The notes beneath the pieces are model-generated. The model did no database searches. It worked only from the letters and a program-made list of their open reading frames with translations, and was not told the DNA's origin. From contig NC_072897.1 of NCBI RefSeq assembly GCF_027943255.1, positions 18,600,044 to 18,664,043 on the forward strand: a DNA stretch of 64,000 nucleotides, read 5' to 3'. A program made the translations under genes and the position numbers. Below are positions 40,011-50,356 of the stretch, piece by piece; the first letter of the stretch is position 1, and each line of letters starts with the position of its first letter. Origin of the DNA: Anastrepha obliqua (taxonomy: Eukaryota; Arthropoda; Insecta; Diptera; Tephritidae).

Positions 40011-41786
40011 AGAATTTTCCAGATTCTTTGGAAAATCTGGGGGCATCCTTACTTGGCCTTGACTGTGATTTGTTCGTCACTGCTCCCACCAGCGGTTAAC
40101 AGCCTCTCAGAGAGCATGGAATTTATCTATTTTATAATGGCTGGATTAACTCCGTGTCGTTCGGCAGAAGAACATATCGAGCCGAAAGTTGCATTATCAA
40201 AAGCTCCCTCAATGTCCACGAACACGCCCATTGTGTACTCGTCAACTTCCAGCCCGGCTTCAACATTTCTAACAAGATCGTGTAAGGCTGATTGACATGA
40301 TTTTCCACTCTGCTAAGCGTGTTGATTTCTACCAAGTGGACTTCTCGGCAATACTCTCCACTCAAATATGTTTCTCCACCACTCGTTCCAGACTTATCAA
40401 CATGAACGATTTCAAACTGATTGGTCTAAAACTTTTTTCTAGGGAAAAGTCATCTTTTCCTGGTTTCGGTATAAAAACCACTTTTATGCGTCGCCATTAT
40501 GATGGTTATAACCAAATGCAAGACAAGCTGTGAAGATCCTTTGCAGGGCCTCAATCAGCCTGTCTCCTCCTTTTTTAAGCATTGCTGGATATATTCCGTC
40601 AGGTCCAGGGGACCTAAAGTTCTCAAAGGAAGACAAGGAAAACCTTATCAATTCCCTTGTCACTGTCCCACTAGCAATATACCAGCTGTACCTAAAGGTT
40701 CGACCGTTGCTACCGTTATTGTTCATGACACTCTCTACTTCAGAGAGAGTTCTACTACCCGGAAAATGGGTTTCGAGTAGAGCATTAAACGTTTCCGATT
40801 TGGAAATGGTGTACGAACATTAAGGTTTTCGAATGGAATCCAGCCTTACTGAGCGGTCTAAATGAAGGACCTTACAAAGTCTCGCTGTTTCCCTCATTTC
40901 TTTGACGTTACCGCAGAAATTTCTATGGGATTCAAGTTTGGCTTTCCGTACTTTTTTCTTATATTCTCTCTATGTAAGTCGATGATTAGCCCAGTCCTCT
41001 TCTGTTTTGGTCTTTAAGGCCTTATTAAGAAGTTTCCTGGACCGTACACGAAGCTTCGACAGTTCAGGGTTCAACCAAGGAACCGCTTTCCCCTGTCTGC
41101 TTTGCCTGAGTGGGCACAGTTCCTCAAAGCAATAGATTAAAGTACCTTCTAATTTCTCGGTAGCATCTTCAATCATTTCTGCTGATTTGAGTTTTTTCAG
41201 GTTTGGTAATCGCTCTGTTATAAGCTCACCATACCTGTCCCAGTCCACATTTCGAGGATTCCTACCGGAAGGTATTGATATTGTATCAATTCCCAATCGG
41301 AATTCGATAAGACGATGATCAGAAAGAGAATCCTCTTCCAAAACTCGCAATCGGTTGATTTGATTTCCAACTGACCTTTTGGTAAATGTTAAATCAATCA
41401 CCTCTTGTCTCCTTTTGGTCACAAAAGTTTGTTTGTTACCAGTGTGTTGAATGACCAAGTCGGATGACAGGATAAAATCGAGTAACTTGAGACCTCTGGG
41501 GTTGCATTTTCTGCTTCCCCATACTATGTTTGGGAGCTTACATCACAGGCTGTTCGGTCAACCTTGGCATGATAATACATGCTCGCGGTCTCACATTCCC
41601 TTCACAATGAAGTATTTGTCCCCACGACATAACACCTAGGCCACAGATACGCTTGTGACATACCCATGGTTCTTGTATTAGTATTATGTGTGGGTTTGTT
41701 TGCAGTTTTGCATGCCTACAGCACAGGAGAGCCGTAAACGCTTTGCTATGCTGCATATTTATCTGTGTAAATATTACTTTAGTCAT
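40010..41786 (-). pseudogene. LOA/R1-type LINE ORF2, heavily broken
   Basis: Minus-strand frames in order: endonuclease start (41786-41538: VIFTQINMQHSKAF, ILIQEPWVC), endonuclease C-terminal part (41458-40970: EVIDLTFTKR, SLSDHRLIEFRLG, AVPWLNPELSKL), RT start (40726-40484: FENFRSPGPDGIYPAMLKK) and RT middle (about 40300-40130: GVFVDIEGAFDNATFGSICS). Frameshifts and stops separate them, and the RT catalytic core is missing at the 3' side (about 40010). The organisation matches the better-preserved LOA at 15-20 kb. Confidence 0.75.
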
Positions 41787-43131
41787 GAGACTGAGTATAT
41801 TTACGCTTTGTCCTCCACCTTATCCTGGGCACGAAGTGGATTCGCCTCAGATGTAGGTGAGGGCGACACCCGTACTTCGACTTAAGAACCTTGAGGGACC
41901 CAAGATCGATACCCAGTACCAGGTGGGAACCCGCCTCCGAAGTGGTAGCGGATTTCTGCCTGGTGCACGAGTATACTCTCCAGAGAATCGTGTCAAGATC
42001 TTTGTTCTGAACACGGATGCGTGTGAGGAAGGTCCCGGAATCCAGGAAGGTCCCGGAATCCGGACACTCGCTCGTACTAGCCTTTCCTAGTCTCAACAAG
42101 AATGAACTTGTTTTTTTCACAGGCTAGAATTTTTGCGATCTCTTTTTTCAACCATTCTCGGGAAAAAGCATTGGAACAGTGCACCCTTACGATGCCGTCC
42201 ACCACGCTTTTCCCCTCGAAAGTCGGCGCGTCTTTCGATTCACCGATAGCTTTCCAAAGATAGCTGTCAAGAGAGTCTTCTTGCCCTTTGGACAGTAGAC
42301 CGTCTTGTTGTCGGTATGTATCTCCACCGTCATTGCCTTTGGTGCCATTCTGGCGAATGATTCGCCGTACGTTGACGGAAGAGTGTCATTCGACATTTGA
42401 GGTCCCTTAGCCTTTGCCTTGTCCGGCAACGGTTTGTCTGCTTTGGATTGGGTCAAGGATGCAGGCATTTTCGAATTCCGTCTCTCGACTTTCCTCTCCT
42501 TTGCCTTTCTCCTCTTCGCGGTCGTTGACACAGACCCCGTTTCGTTTCCGGAAGAGTGCAACGTTACAGAGGAATCCTCTGTTCTGCCACGCTTTTCCGT
42601 TTCCATTACAGGTGTCGAAGCTGACGGAGCTTGAGTACTTGCCTTAGCTAATGCTTCAGCTTGCCTCGCCTTCTGTGTTCTTCGTTTAATCTGCCTTGCG
42701 GTTAGACCAAAACCTGCGTACGACTCTCCAATAACTTCAGTCTTTTTACCGGTACTTACCTGATTCGCACCAGGTTTAACCGCTGTCAAAGACTTACTCG
42801 GTACCAGAGATCCATCTGAGTCTACTGAGAGATTGTCCGCCATCTCCCCATCCTCCACAACTTGTTCAGTTGCTTCAGATCGTTTCGACGACGGTTTATC
42901 GCTCACACTCACTCTGCTCTCCATTGGCATAGCCAATGTGTCATGTTTCACCACTAGTAGTGCGCTTCCTCCGGAACCCTGGGTGTCAGTTCTGGTCATA
43001 GGAGAGTGTGGGATTCGGGCCTGCACATCCGATGCCCGAGCCGTCGATTGCTCGACGGGAGGATTTCCCGAAAGTGGGTTACATCGTGCAGAGAGATCCA
43101 TGGTTAGCCTCCACATTGTAAGAAAATACAT
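41779..43131 (-). pseudogene. LOA ORF1 (DUF4780-like), frameshifted
   Basis: The frame from 43131 is Ser/Thr-rich and basic (LTARQIKRRTQKARQAEALA) and reaches SYGESFARMAPKAMTVEI-like sequence typical of LOA ORF1. A frame slip near 42290 moves the coding phase (FEGKSVVDGIVRVHCSN-like sequence in another frame), and another slip near 42090 leads to the final stretch. An imperfect 18-bp tandem duplication (GGTCCCGGAATCCAGGAA type) lies near 42030-42062. It precedes ORF2 directly, as expected. Confidence 0.65.
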
Positions 43132-43337
43132 TTTATACCTCCTGCCAGGTTATCGGTACGGTACTCTCCACATAGTACTTGGGTGGCCACCAATTCCGCC
43201 TTTCCGCGGATGAGTGGATACCCAATTCCTATATGGAGCTGCCCTCCTAGTTCGTGGTAAGTTAATCTCCATAGCATGGGGTTAACCCACCACTTAAGCC
43301 TCATCCCCGTGGCAAGGAGACCGACATGACAAGGTCG
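43132..43337 (-). other. Probable LOA 5' UTR
   Basis: GC-richer non-coding sequence upstream of ORF1 on the minus strand, ending at a repeated ORF2 fragment at 43338. No gene. Confidence 0.4.
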
Positions 43338-43552
43338 GGACCTTACAAAGTCTCGCTGTTTCTTTCATTTCTTGGATGCTACTACAGAAATCTCTATAGG
43401 ATTCAAGTCTGGCTTTCCGTACTTTTTTCCTATATTCTCTCTGTGTAAGTCGATGCTTGGTCCAGTCCTCTTCTGTTTGGGTTTTATTAAGAAGTTTTCT
43501 GGACCGTACACGAAGTTTCGACAGTTCAGGGTTCCACCAAGGAACCGCTGTG
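43338..43552 (-). pseudogene. Second fragment of the same LOA ORF2
   Basis: Nearly the same sequence as 40868-41090 (GGACCTTACAAAGTCTCGCT ... CAAGGAACCGCT), covering the stretch between endonuclease and RT. A separate, truncated copy in the same orientation. Confidence 0.75.
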
Positions 43553-43984
43553 TAAATATTTGTCTTTGGAGAAGTTATTACTATTACGATAACCTAGCAA
43601 AAAAAATGAAAACCAGATACCTAAATCCTTGCGCCGCGAGAGTAGGGCAACTAAGGGGAAGGTTCTGAGATGATTCCACCTCATCCTCCATATAGCTGAT
43701 GCAAAAAGTACTCACAGTAATACTGAGCCTCACAGCATGCATACTTCACGGATAGTGTCCCCGCCCCCACGTTCGCGCGAAAATCACCTTTCCAGGGGCA
43801 GACCAAAGGTGCTCCAGGGGATTCAAATCCCCTCCTTCGGTGGGGGAGCTACCTCATAGGTCAGCTCATATAGTCAGTTTTCCGCAATATCGCCATGACC
43901 AGACTTTTAGATGAGCCATGTGTCCAAGAATTCGGATGCGATCGAAATGAAGCCAGACATTCCCTGACCAATTTCAAGTGCACC
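43553..43984. other. Unassigned stretch between LINE fragments
   Basis: No convincing coding sequence. GC-rich around 43750-43860, with GGGGATTCAAATCCCC (43818-43833), a perfect short palindrome resembling a tRNA T-arm. Confidence 0.4.
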
Positions 43985-44510
43985 CTCATTGAGCCCAGGG
44001 GCTCAATTTCTTCATGACACTCAAGCGCTTGTCATTGACAACGGCAACTCGAAATGTCGAGGAAGCCGCACACTGGAAACTCTCTCTTATATAGGGAGTC
44101 TTCAATATCTTTAACAATAGGGCGTAATCTGCCTTTACAATAAGCATGTTCGGTATGCAACAAATGCCCCCGAGGAGTTTCGCTTCTTTTATGCCGGTCA
44201 ATTCGTTCCTCATAGAATTTCAGAACGTAAGGTGAAAAGCTGATTGGCTTGAAATCCTTAGGGGAGATAAGTGACCTCCTGCCTGCAATGGATAGGAAGA
44301 CAATCCTCACGGCCTCCATGACCGTGGTGCATAGCCCTGGCTAAGCAGGTCGTATAGAACGGGATCAACCAACGACATGATACCACCGCAGATTTTTGTA
44401 GTTGGGTAGGTATGATGCTTTCGAAACCAGATAACTTGAAGGTCCTGAAGGAGTCAATGTCTCCAGCTAGGCAGCGTTTATCCAGCAAACAGCCACGGTT
44501 GTAAAAAAAG
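43985..44510 (-). pseudogene. LOA/R1-type RT fragment
   Basis: Overlapping minus-strand frames (44488-44258, 44319-44032) hold FKLSGFESIIPTQLQKS, RRSLISPKDFKPISFSPYVL and EHAYCKGRLRPIVKDIEDSL, ending near VCGFLDI. These match RT motifs before the catalytic core. At least two frame slips. No 3' half. Confidence 0.65.
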
Positions 44511-44594
44511 ATTGTGGCGAGAACAGACAGTGCTTCCCAGGCTGGTTATTGGAATTGTCAGAAAATGAGCGTCGAGAAGCAAATTAATAAATAA

Positions 44595-44830
44595 GTAATT
44601 TGTCGCTGATTCATAAATTTGAGCACCTACCAATGACTCAATATTGCTTATTTAATTTTAAGTCAAGCTCTTCTCGTTTTTTCTTTAAACGGGCTTTCCA
44701 GTACAGTTTGGCATCAAGTGTTATACTCAGATATTGGACCTCATCGTCGTATGAGATTATCGACGCATCGTTGAAGATTGACTTGTAAGTACCTCGCAGT
44801 ATAGTGACGGCAGCATGGACTTGAACTTTT
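44595..44830 (-). pseudogene. Jockey RT C-terminal fragment
   Basis: The minus strand encodes LDAKLYWKARLKKKREELDL and an upstream DDEVQYLSI-like segment. This is the same region as YLGMTLDTKLRW and VKKKREEL in the Jockey ORF at 5.1-7.6 kb. A TGA interrupts it shortly after. Confidence 0.65.
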
Positions 44831-44942
44831 GGAGCCCCTAGTGTCTCACACTAGCGTTAAATGATGTTTTCTGAAACTATATGAATGGAAGTCAGACGTT
44901 TATTTGCAATTATTGACTGTAGACGTTTTAGAAGTATTTGTT

Positions 44943-45615
44943 TTTTTTTTTTTTTTTTTTTGATTGGCGCGATAAAAGCTTACGGGATTTTGGCCCAGTT
45001 TACTTAAGCGCCCCAGTCGTTTCTTTCTCGTGCTAACAGGTGCCAATTGGACACACCAAGTGAAGTCAAGTCCTTCCCCACCTGATCTTTCCAATGCAGA
45101 GGAGGCCTTCCTCTTCCTCTGCTATCAACAGCTGATACCGCATCCAATACTTTCAGAGCCGGGGTTATTATTCCCATTCGGGCGACATTACCCAGCCAAC
45201 GAGGCCACTGAATTTTTATTCGCAGCACTATGTTTTTGGCATCGTAAAGCTCATACAGTTCATTGTTCCATCACCTGCGATATTCGCCGTCGCTAACATG
45301 CAAAGCTCCAAAAATGCTCCGCAGAATCTTTCTCTGAAACACTCCACAAGAGTCTCTTACAACCTCGAAATCATAATTGTCAACAGTGACGTGGGTGCCG
45401 ATGGCTCGGGAGGGTCCTTCCCAATTATGACGACACTGCAGTTATTGAGCAACGTCATATTGTATAGCCGTATTAGTTTTGCGGTGATATCAAATTCAGA
45501 CATCGTGGCATATATTTAACTCCTTTTCGTACTGCCGAATGCAGTTTTAAAATCGACAAGAGGATGATGTGTGTCGATTCTGCATTCATTGGTATTTTCC
45601 AAGACTGGGCCTATT
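44943..45615 (-). pseudogene. RTE-type LINE, truncated copy with deletions
   Basis: Same family as the RTE at 50.4-53.5 kb. It ends in CGCGCCAATC plus a poly-A run (44940-44962 on plus), and the 45228-45004 frame encodes GRGRPPLHWKDQVGKDLTSL. Internal deletions remove most of the RT between about 45340 and 45345. Several stops. Confidence 0.75.
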
Positions 45616-46060
45616 GTGAATATTGGTCTCCGACGTTACTGGCAACAGAGATATTAGCCTGCGTGAGGACACTTCGTTGGGTGATTTACAAGGCTTAGGT
45701 ATCATGGTAACTTTGGCGAATTTCCAATATGGGTACGAAATAAACCCGCGGCACTTGTTAAATAAACTGGTGAAATAGAGAATGAAATTTTTTGGCAGAT
45801 TACAAGGGACCTCAGCAGTGATTAAATCAAATCCAGGGGGCTTCTTAAGCTTCGTTTTGTTTATTTCTTTACCAGCTTCTTCTGGTGTAACTGGAATAAT
45901 ACCTTTATCGTACTCAGTACAGTTTTCAATAGGCTTTATTCATCAGTGCCTTCATCAGGGCTAAAGGTGTGTTCCAAATGCTCAACAAACAGATTCGCTT
46001 GTTTTAGCCCAGTTTCTCTCGTCAAGTTTAACAGCGCTGCTTAAATTGGTTTCTAGAAAA
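45616..46060 (-). pseudogene. Jockey-type RT fragment
   Basis: Minus-strand frames encode SPLDLITAEVPCNLPKNFIL, YPYWKFAKVTMIPKPCKSPN and RRLISLLPVT, which are RT motifs (KSPGxDLITAE, PGKSPN, RPISLLP in intact relatives). A frameshift lies near 45830. It is joined to the truncated RTE on its 3' side. Confidence 0.6.
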
Positions 46061-46217
46061 ATTTCGCTTTGCACAAGGAATACTCTGTCTCGATACAATG
46101 CATCACTTCTAAATGTCTTAATCGCGATGGTTAGGTATTTATTTTGTAGTTCATTTTAATCTCTGGAGATCTGGCTTGCTGCCAGAGTTTGCGTTTTTCA
46201 GTTAACCAACTGGTCCC

Positions 46218-46631
46218 TTAGTTTTCACGGCATGAGTATATAACCAAGAAGTTAATGTAGTATTTTTGGGTTGTTACTGCATCATTATTTTGCCTGATGT
46301 ACATGGCTATATATTGTGAGCATGTCACCAACCGATGATCTTTTTTGCAAATCCCACATGCAGCGTGGCGGGGTACATTATATATATGTCGGGTAGTGTT
46401 AGAGATTGTGGGACGAGCGGTACGATGGATGGGATTATTTTCTTCGTGGATATGAGAAAAAGTCGTACAGAGTTGTCGGGAGCGAATTGCTAAAGCTCTT
46501 AGAGCTCTTTTGTCGGAGAGTGGTGATATAATGCGGGTCGTGCTCAAGGTGCGCATGCTTAATCTTGGGCTGCTTCGGCGAATAGTGTTGACCGATGAGT
46601 CGCTCTTCCTTTTTGGAGTTTGGGGGGCCAT
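46218..46631 (-). pseudogene. Gag-like zinc-knuckle protein remnant
   Basis: A 137-codon frame. The N-terminal part is Ser/Arg-rich (RKSDSSVNTIRRSSPRLSMR). The C-terminal part has CGICKKDHRLVTCSQYIAM followed by a degraded second knuckle (KYYINFLVIYSC). The C-x2-C..H..C..F pattern followed by YCxNCLA is typical of BEL/Pao-type or Gag-derived insect proteins. Conserved residues in the second knuckle are lost. The class is uncertain. Confidence 0.4.
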
Positions 46632-46863
46632 AATCCCATGAGAAAGCGACTTCTTAATTTATTTATTCAATTAACAGTCTAAAAATACAGTATTTCTTTC
46701 TACTATGATAACAGATTAATGCTAAATAAATTAATCGAAGTAAAATTAAACTTATAATTAATTAGTTTCAATTGTAATGAGTGAGGATTATTAGATACTA
46801 CTAAGGAGGATTGTTAGATAATACTAAGAATTTAGTTCAACAATTCATTTAGTACCATTTCAT

Positions 46864-47630
46864 TTAGTACCATTTGAAGTGGTTCTTTGTGGAAGAAAAA
46901 TTCAGGACAGTATGATTTGAAAGTGAATTAAATTCTCCCAGAATTCTAGAAATCGGAGTATTGGAAGCATAATTAGTTCTTACCATCCCTAACCAAAAAA
47001 AGCCATGATTCCGTAAACTTCGCTGAGGAATATTGACATTGATTTCCTCGAGTAGCAAAGGTGAGTCAATGACCCCATTTATCAAATCGAAAAAGAAAAT
47101 AATGGAGAGAGCAGTCCTTCTAATATCTAGAGATTTTATATTAATGAGCAAGCACCGACTTTTAGAGGATGGAATTGGATCAGTGAAATTTAAAGAACAC
47201 AAAGCATAACGCACAAAAGCTTTCTGGACACGTTCAGGCCTACTAATATGACAAACATAATATGGTCTCCAAATAAAGACGTCGTATTCCAACTTCGAAC
47301 CTAAATGTCGAATATAAGCAAGTACTTTGAAATGGTGTAATTTAAATGTCTTTGAAAAGAGAATTTAGGGTCAAATACCACACCAAGATCAATCATTTCA
47401 CTTCGATTGGATAAGCTAGAACCACAAATGTGGTAGGAAGTGTGTATGAGAGAACAAGATTTAGAATAAGAAACATAAAAACACTTGCTTAAATCGAACT
47501 TATTTCTTTTACACCAAGAAACAACGTTATCTAAATCCGGTTGAAGGTTTAGAGAGTCCACTCTACTTGCAATCCCCGAGTCTATCTTTCGGCATACAAG
47601 ATCATCGTTAACAAAAATTATAAAAAGTAG
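46864..47630 (-). pseudogene. CR1/Jockey-type RT C-terminal half
   Basis: Two frames: 47561-47301 (LNLQPDLDNVVSWCKRNKFD, SEMIDLGVVFDPKFSFQRHL) and 47292-46864 (LEYDVFIWRPYY-like, RPERVQKAFVRYALCSLNF, IKSLDIRRTALSIIFFFDLI, LLEEINVNIPQRSLRNHGFF). Upstream the active-site region reads FVNDDLV where Y/F-A-D-D is expected. Damaged. Confidence 0.65.
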
Positions 47631-48933
47631 GTACTTTTACAAATTTTTTTGTAGTATGTAGTGTGGCACCAAAGTAAGCGTCTTAAAGAAAAGATAGGTG
47701 GCTTGTCAACAGGATTTTGGCTCTTCAGGACATCTGAGATGAAAAAGTTAAACTGATTATTATTCTGTAGGCTTGTCATTCTGGTAGGTGCTACTTTCGT
47801 TTCTTTTCAGCCCTAACTTTCCATACTACAATCTGATTTCTACCCGAAAAACATACCTTTTTTTCAAAGGTCCGCCATTATGTTATTTTTCAAAAAAATT
47901 TTGCCATTGAAACACATAAAAAAAAAATTGTTTTTGTTTACTATTTGGTGTCAATAATAACATACTATAAAATCAAAACGATCGCATTTTATTTTCTTTA
48001 AAAACAAAATTTCTAAAAAATATCTATAAAAAATGAGTGTTTCACTAGACTACTACCCTAAGGTTAACGAACCAATATTGATTGAGGAATTCATGTTCGA
48101 GTGACAATCATGAACTAAATCAGAGTCTTCTTGAAAATTTGAACAAAAAAAAAAAAACAGCAAAAAGATTGGCTGCATCTATTAAACTATGTGCTTGAGT
48201 TTCGTTATAGAAGACAGAAGGAGTACTTGAGCATGATTTCCTGGATTTAACATATCGCCAGAAGGAACTAGGATCTAATTTATGTCCGATTCGAACTTAA
48301 GAATATAATTCCGATTTAAATTGCTTTTCAAAAATTAAAGTTCTCAAGAGAAATGTAGATATTTATCATTATCTGTGATAGAGTGAGAAAACTTAAGATA
48401 TATCGCTAACATTATTTGGATATAATCATCTATACTATACCATTCAATATTGCTCAGATTGAAGACACCAAGAACACAAAAGTTGCCATTATTTCAGGTT
48501 AGAGCTAAAACGTTATCCATATGTGCTTTATACCAACTAATTAATTCTCATTTAACTATGTATCGATTAGAACAAAAATATCATAATCCATGTGTGAACT
48601 AAACGCTAAAAGTTGATTAGATTTAGTTCTCAACCCAGAAAAATTTTCAGTGGATAGATTTTTTTCACCATTTTTATGAGCAGAATTTTTATTGCTGATG
48701 CATTGGTGAAACGTTTTTTTGAAAAAAAAAATGAAAAGGTCGAATTTTTACACACTCTGGCCATATGTCCGCGTTGAGCACCTTTTCTAAAGAGCATTCT
48801 GATTCACCCAATTTAAAATTAATTTTTCTAGGTGTATTTAATTCTGTATATTTTTTTAACAAGCTTGTAGCATACCAAAGACTTAGTGTCAATTTCAGCA
48901 TGCTTCAACACATAATTCAAGATTTCAGTTTAT

Positions 48934-49512
48934 TTAACATTGGGCGAGAATGATGATATGGAAGCGTAGCCATTCAAATATTGGGACAACTTGTAGCTCA
49001 TTATTGTTATTGGAACTAATCACAATAGGCCTACAAAATTTCTTTCTACTACTTTTTTTTACCATTTTCCAATAAGATGTCTGTCGCATTGCGTGCACAG
49101 ATTCAGTAGCAGTGTATAAAACAGAAGTCTCGGAGACCTGAGATAAAACAGCAACAGAAGCAAATGTAAGTTTTGCACGTGCAGTAGTAGGAACAGCGGC
49201 CGTCTTAGATGTAGACTTAGCTTTCTTTTCTTTAGCGGCGGCAGAACCATGCAAAGCAGATGTTTGTGACGCAGGCTTAGACGTAGCAGCAGGGTTCAGC
49301 GCATTGTTCTCATTGTCATTAGGCAGACAACGAACAGAAAGAGGCGAGAGCGAGGAGCTGAATTTGTACTACCCAGAATACTAGCAGAGTTAATAACAAT
49401 GCTATTAGGATTTTTTACCTCAGTAGTTTACGTAGAGAGAGCGACATCGTTTGCTTCAAGGTTAGAGTGCACCGAGCGAATTTCTGTGAGAAGATCATCT
49501 GAGTTTTGCATT
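48934..49512 (-). pseudogene. CR1/Jockey-type ORF1 remnant
   Basis: Starts MQNSDDLLTEIRSVHSNLEA at 49512 (minus), with a stop soon after; an Ala/Ser/Lys-rich stretch follows in another frame (KEKKAKSTSKTAAVPTTARA). It ends near NNNELQVVPIFEWL. The family is assigned from position relative to the endonuclease/RT fragments. Confidence 0.5.
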
Positions 49513-49589
49513 ATTATTTTTTTTTGTTTTTTTTCATGCAGAGCATTTAGCAGATAGTATGCGACTATTTATCGTTCTAAGCGCAGCTA

Positions 49590-50345
49590 TTTTCTTAACG
49601 ACGAAAAGCCAACAACATCCAAAGTAGCGGCGGCGGTCAATGAGATTGCCAAAAAGCACCTGAATATGGCACTTATTGATCGTGGTAACCCGCTGGCGCA
49701 AATGTCGCAGGGGCAGTGGAAAAGAGTGGAAATGAAGCTATTGGAAGCTCTCTTTGCACGAATGGATGTGGATCCGAACGCATCTATGCCTTCATTTGAT
49801 GGAACAGGATGGTTCAGCGGCGACAAAATCATAAAGCGCAAGGACGCTCTCTTACATGGTTTAAGGAAGGTGTGAAAAAGCTTCAAAGCCTATGGGAAGG
49901 TGCCGCACTTGACATAGTGGATCACAGCTGTGTATCGTCGATACCAAAAGCAAAGGTGTTAATACAGCGCACGGTAAACCGGGAGCGTACATTGCATCTG
50001 CTACAAATGGAGAACAAAGAAATACCTACCGATGACTGGAAGGTGTTAAAAGTGGATAAATCAGCGAACGCTGATGGAAGCTAGAACCACATCCTACAGA
50101 TAAATAAAACGGCGATGGACATCCTGTAAGATCGATTTGGAACGTGACAATGAAAACTCGCTCACAACTGGGGAGGTGGAGAATGATCTCGGCATTGAAG
50201 ACATTCTCGAAACCTCTCTTAACATCTTGGACAGGTGGGTAAGCTGGAGCAGGTATCCAGCCCCGTTAAGGAACCAAAGCCGGATGTTGAAGGTTCTTTA
50301 AGTTACTCTTCACAAAAGCAAGAAAGCCTCAGTTGAGCTCCGTAA
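49590..50345 (+). pseudogene. LOA-type ORF1 (DUF4780-like) fragment
   Basis: The plus strand encodes VAAAVNEIAKKHLNMALIDR, PLAQMSQGQWKRVEMKLLEA, then after a frame slip near 49850 SLTWFKEGVKKLQSLWEGAA, SSIPKAKVLIQRTVN and LLQMENKEIPTDDWKVLKVD. The W-x-L and DW-x-V pattern matches LOA ORF1 proteins. An RTE insertion follows, and plus-strand ORF2 remnants resume at about 53535, so this is probably one element split in two. Confidence 0.65.
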
Positions 50346-50356
50346 AAATTTAGAGG

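Larger units (their letters stand above)
46864..49512 (-). mobile_element. CR1/Jockey-superfamily LINE, decayed
   Basis: Minus-strand remnants in the right order: ORF1 (49512-48934), endonuclease start (about 48650-48440: FSGLRTKSNQLLAFSS, DIFVLIDT) and RT C-terminal half (47630-46864). The centre (about 47640-48440) is too decayed to read and includes runs of A/T. Many stops and shifts; an old insertion. Confidence 0.6.

Noticed and set aside
49587..49886. Minus-strand ORF opposite the LOA ORF1 fragment
   Set aside because: The plus strand carries the conserved DUF4780-like pattern; the minus frame is its shadow.
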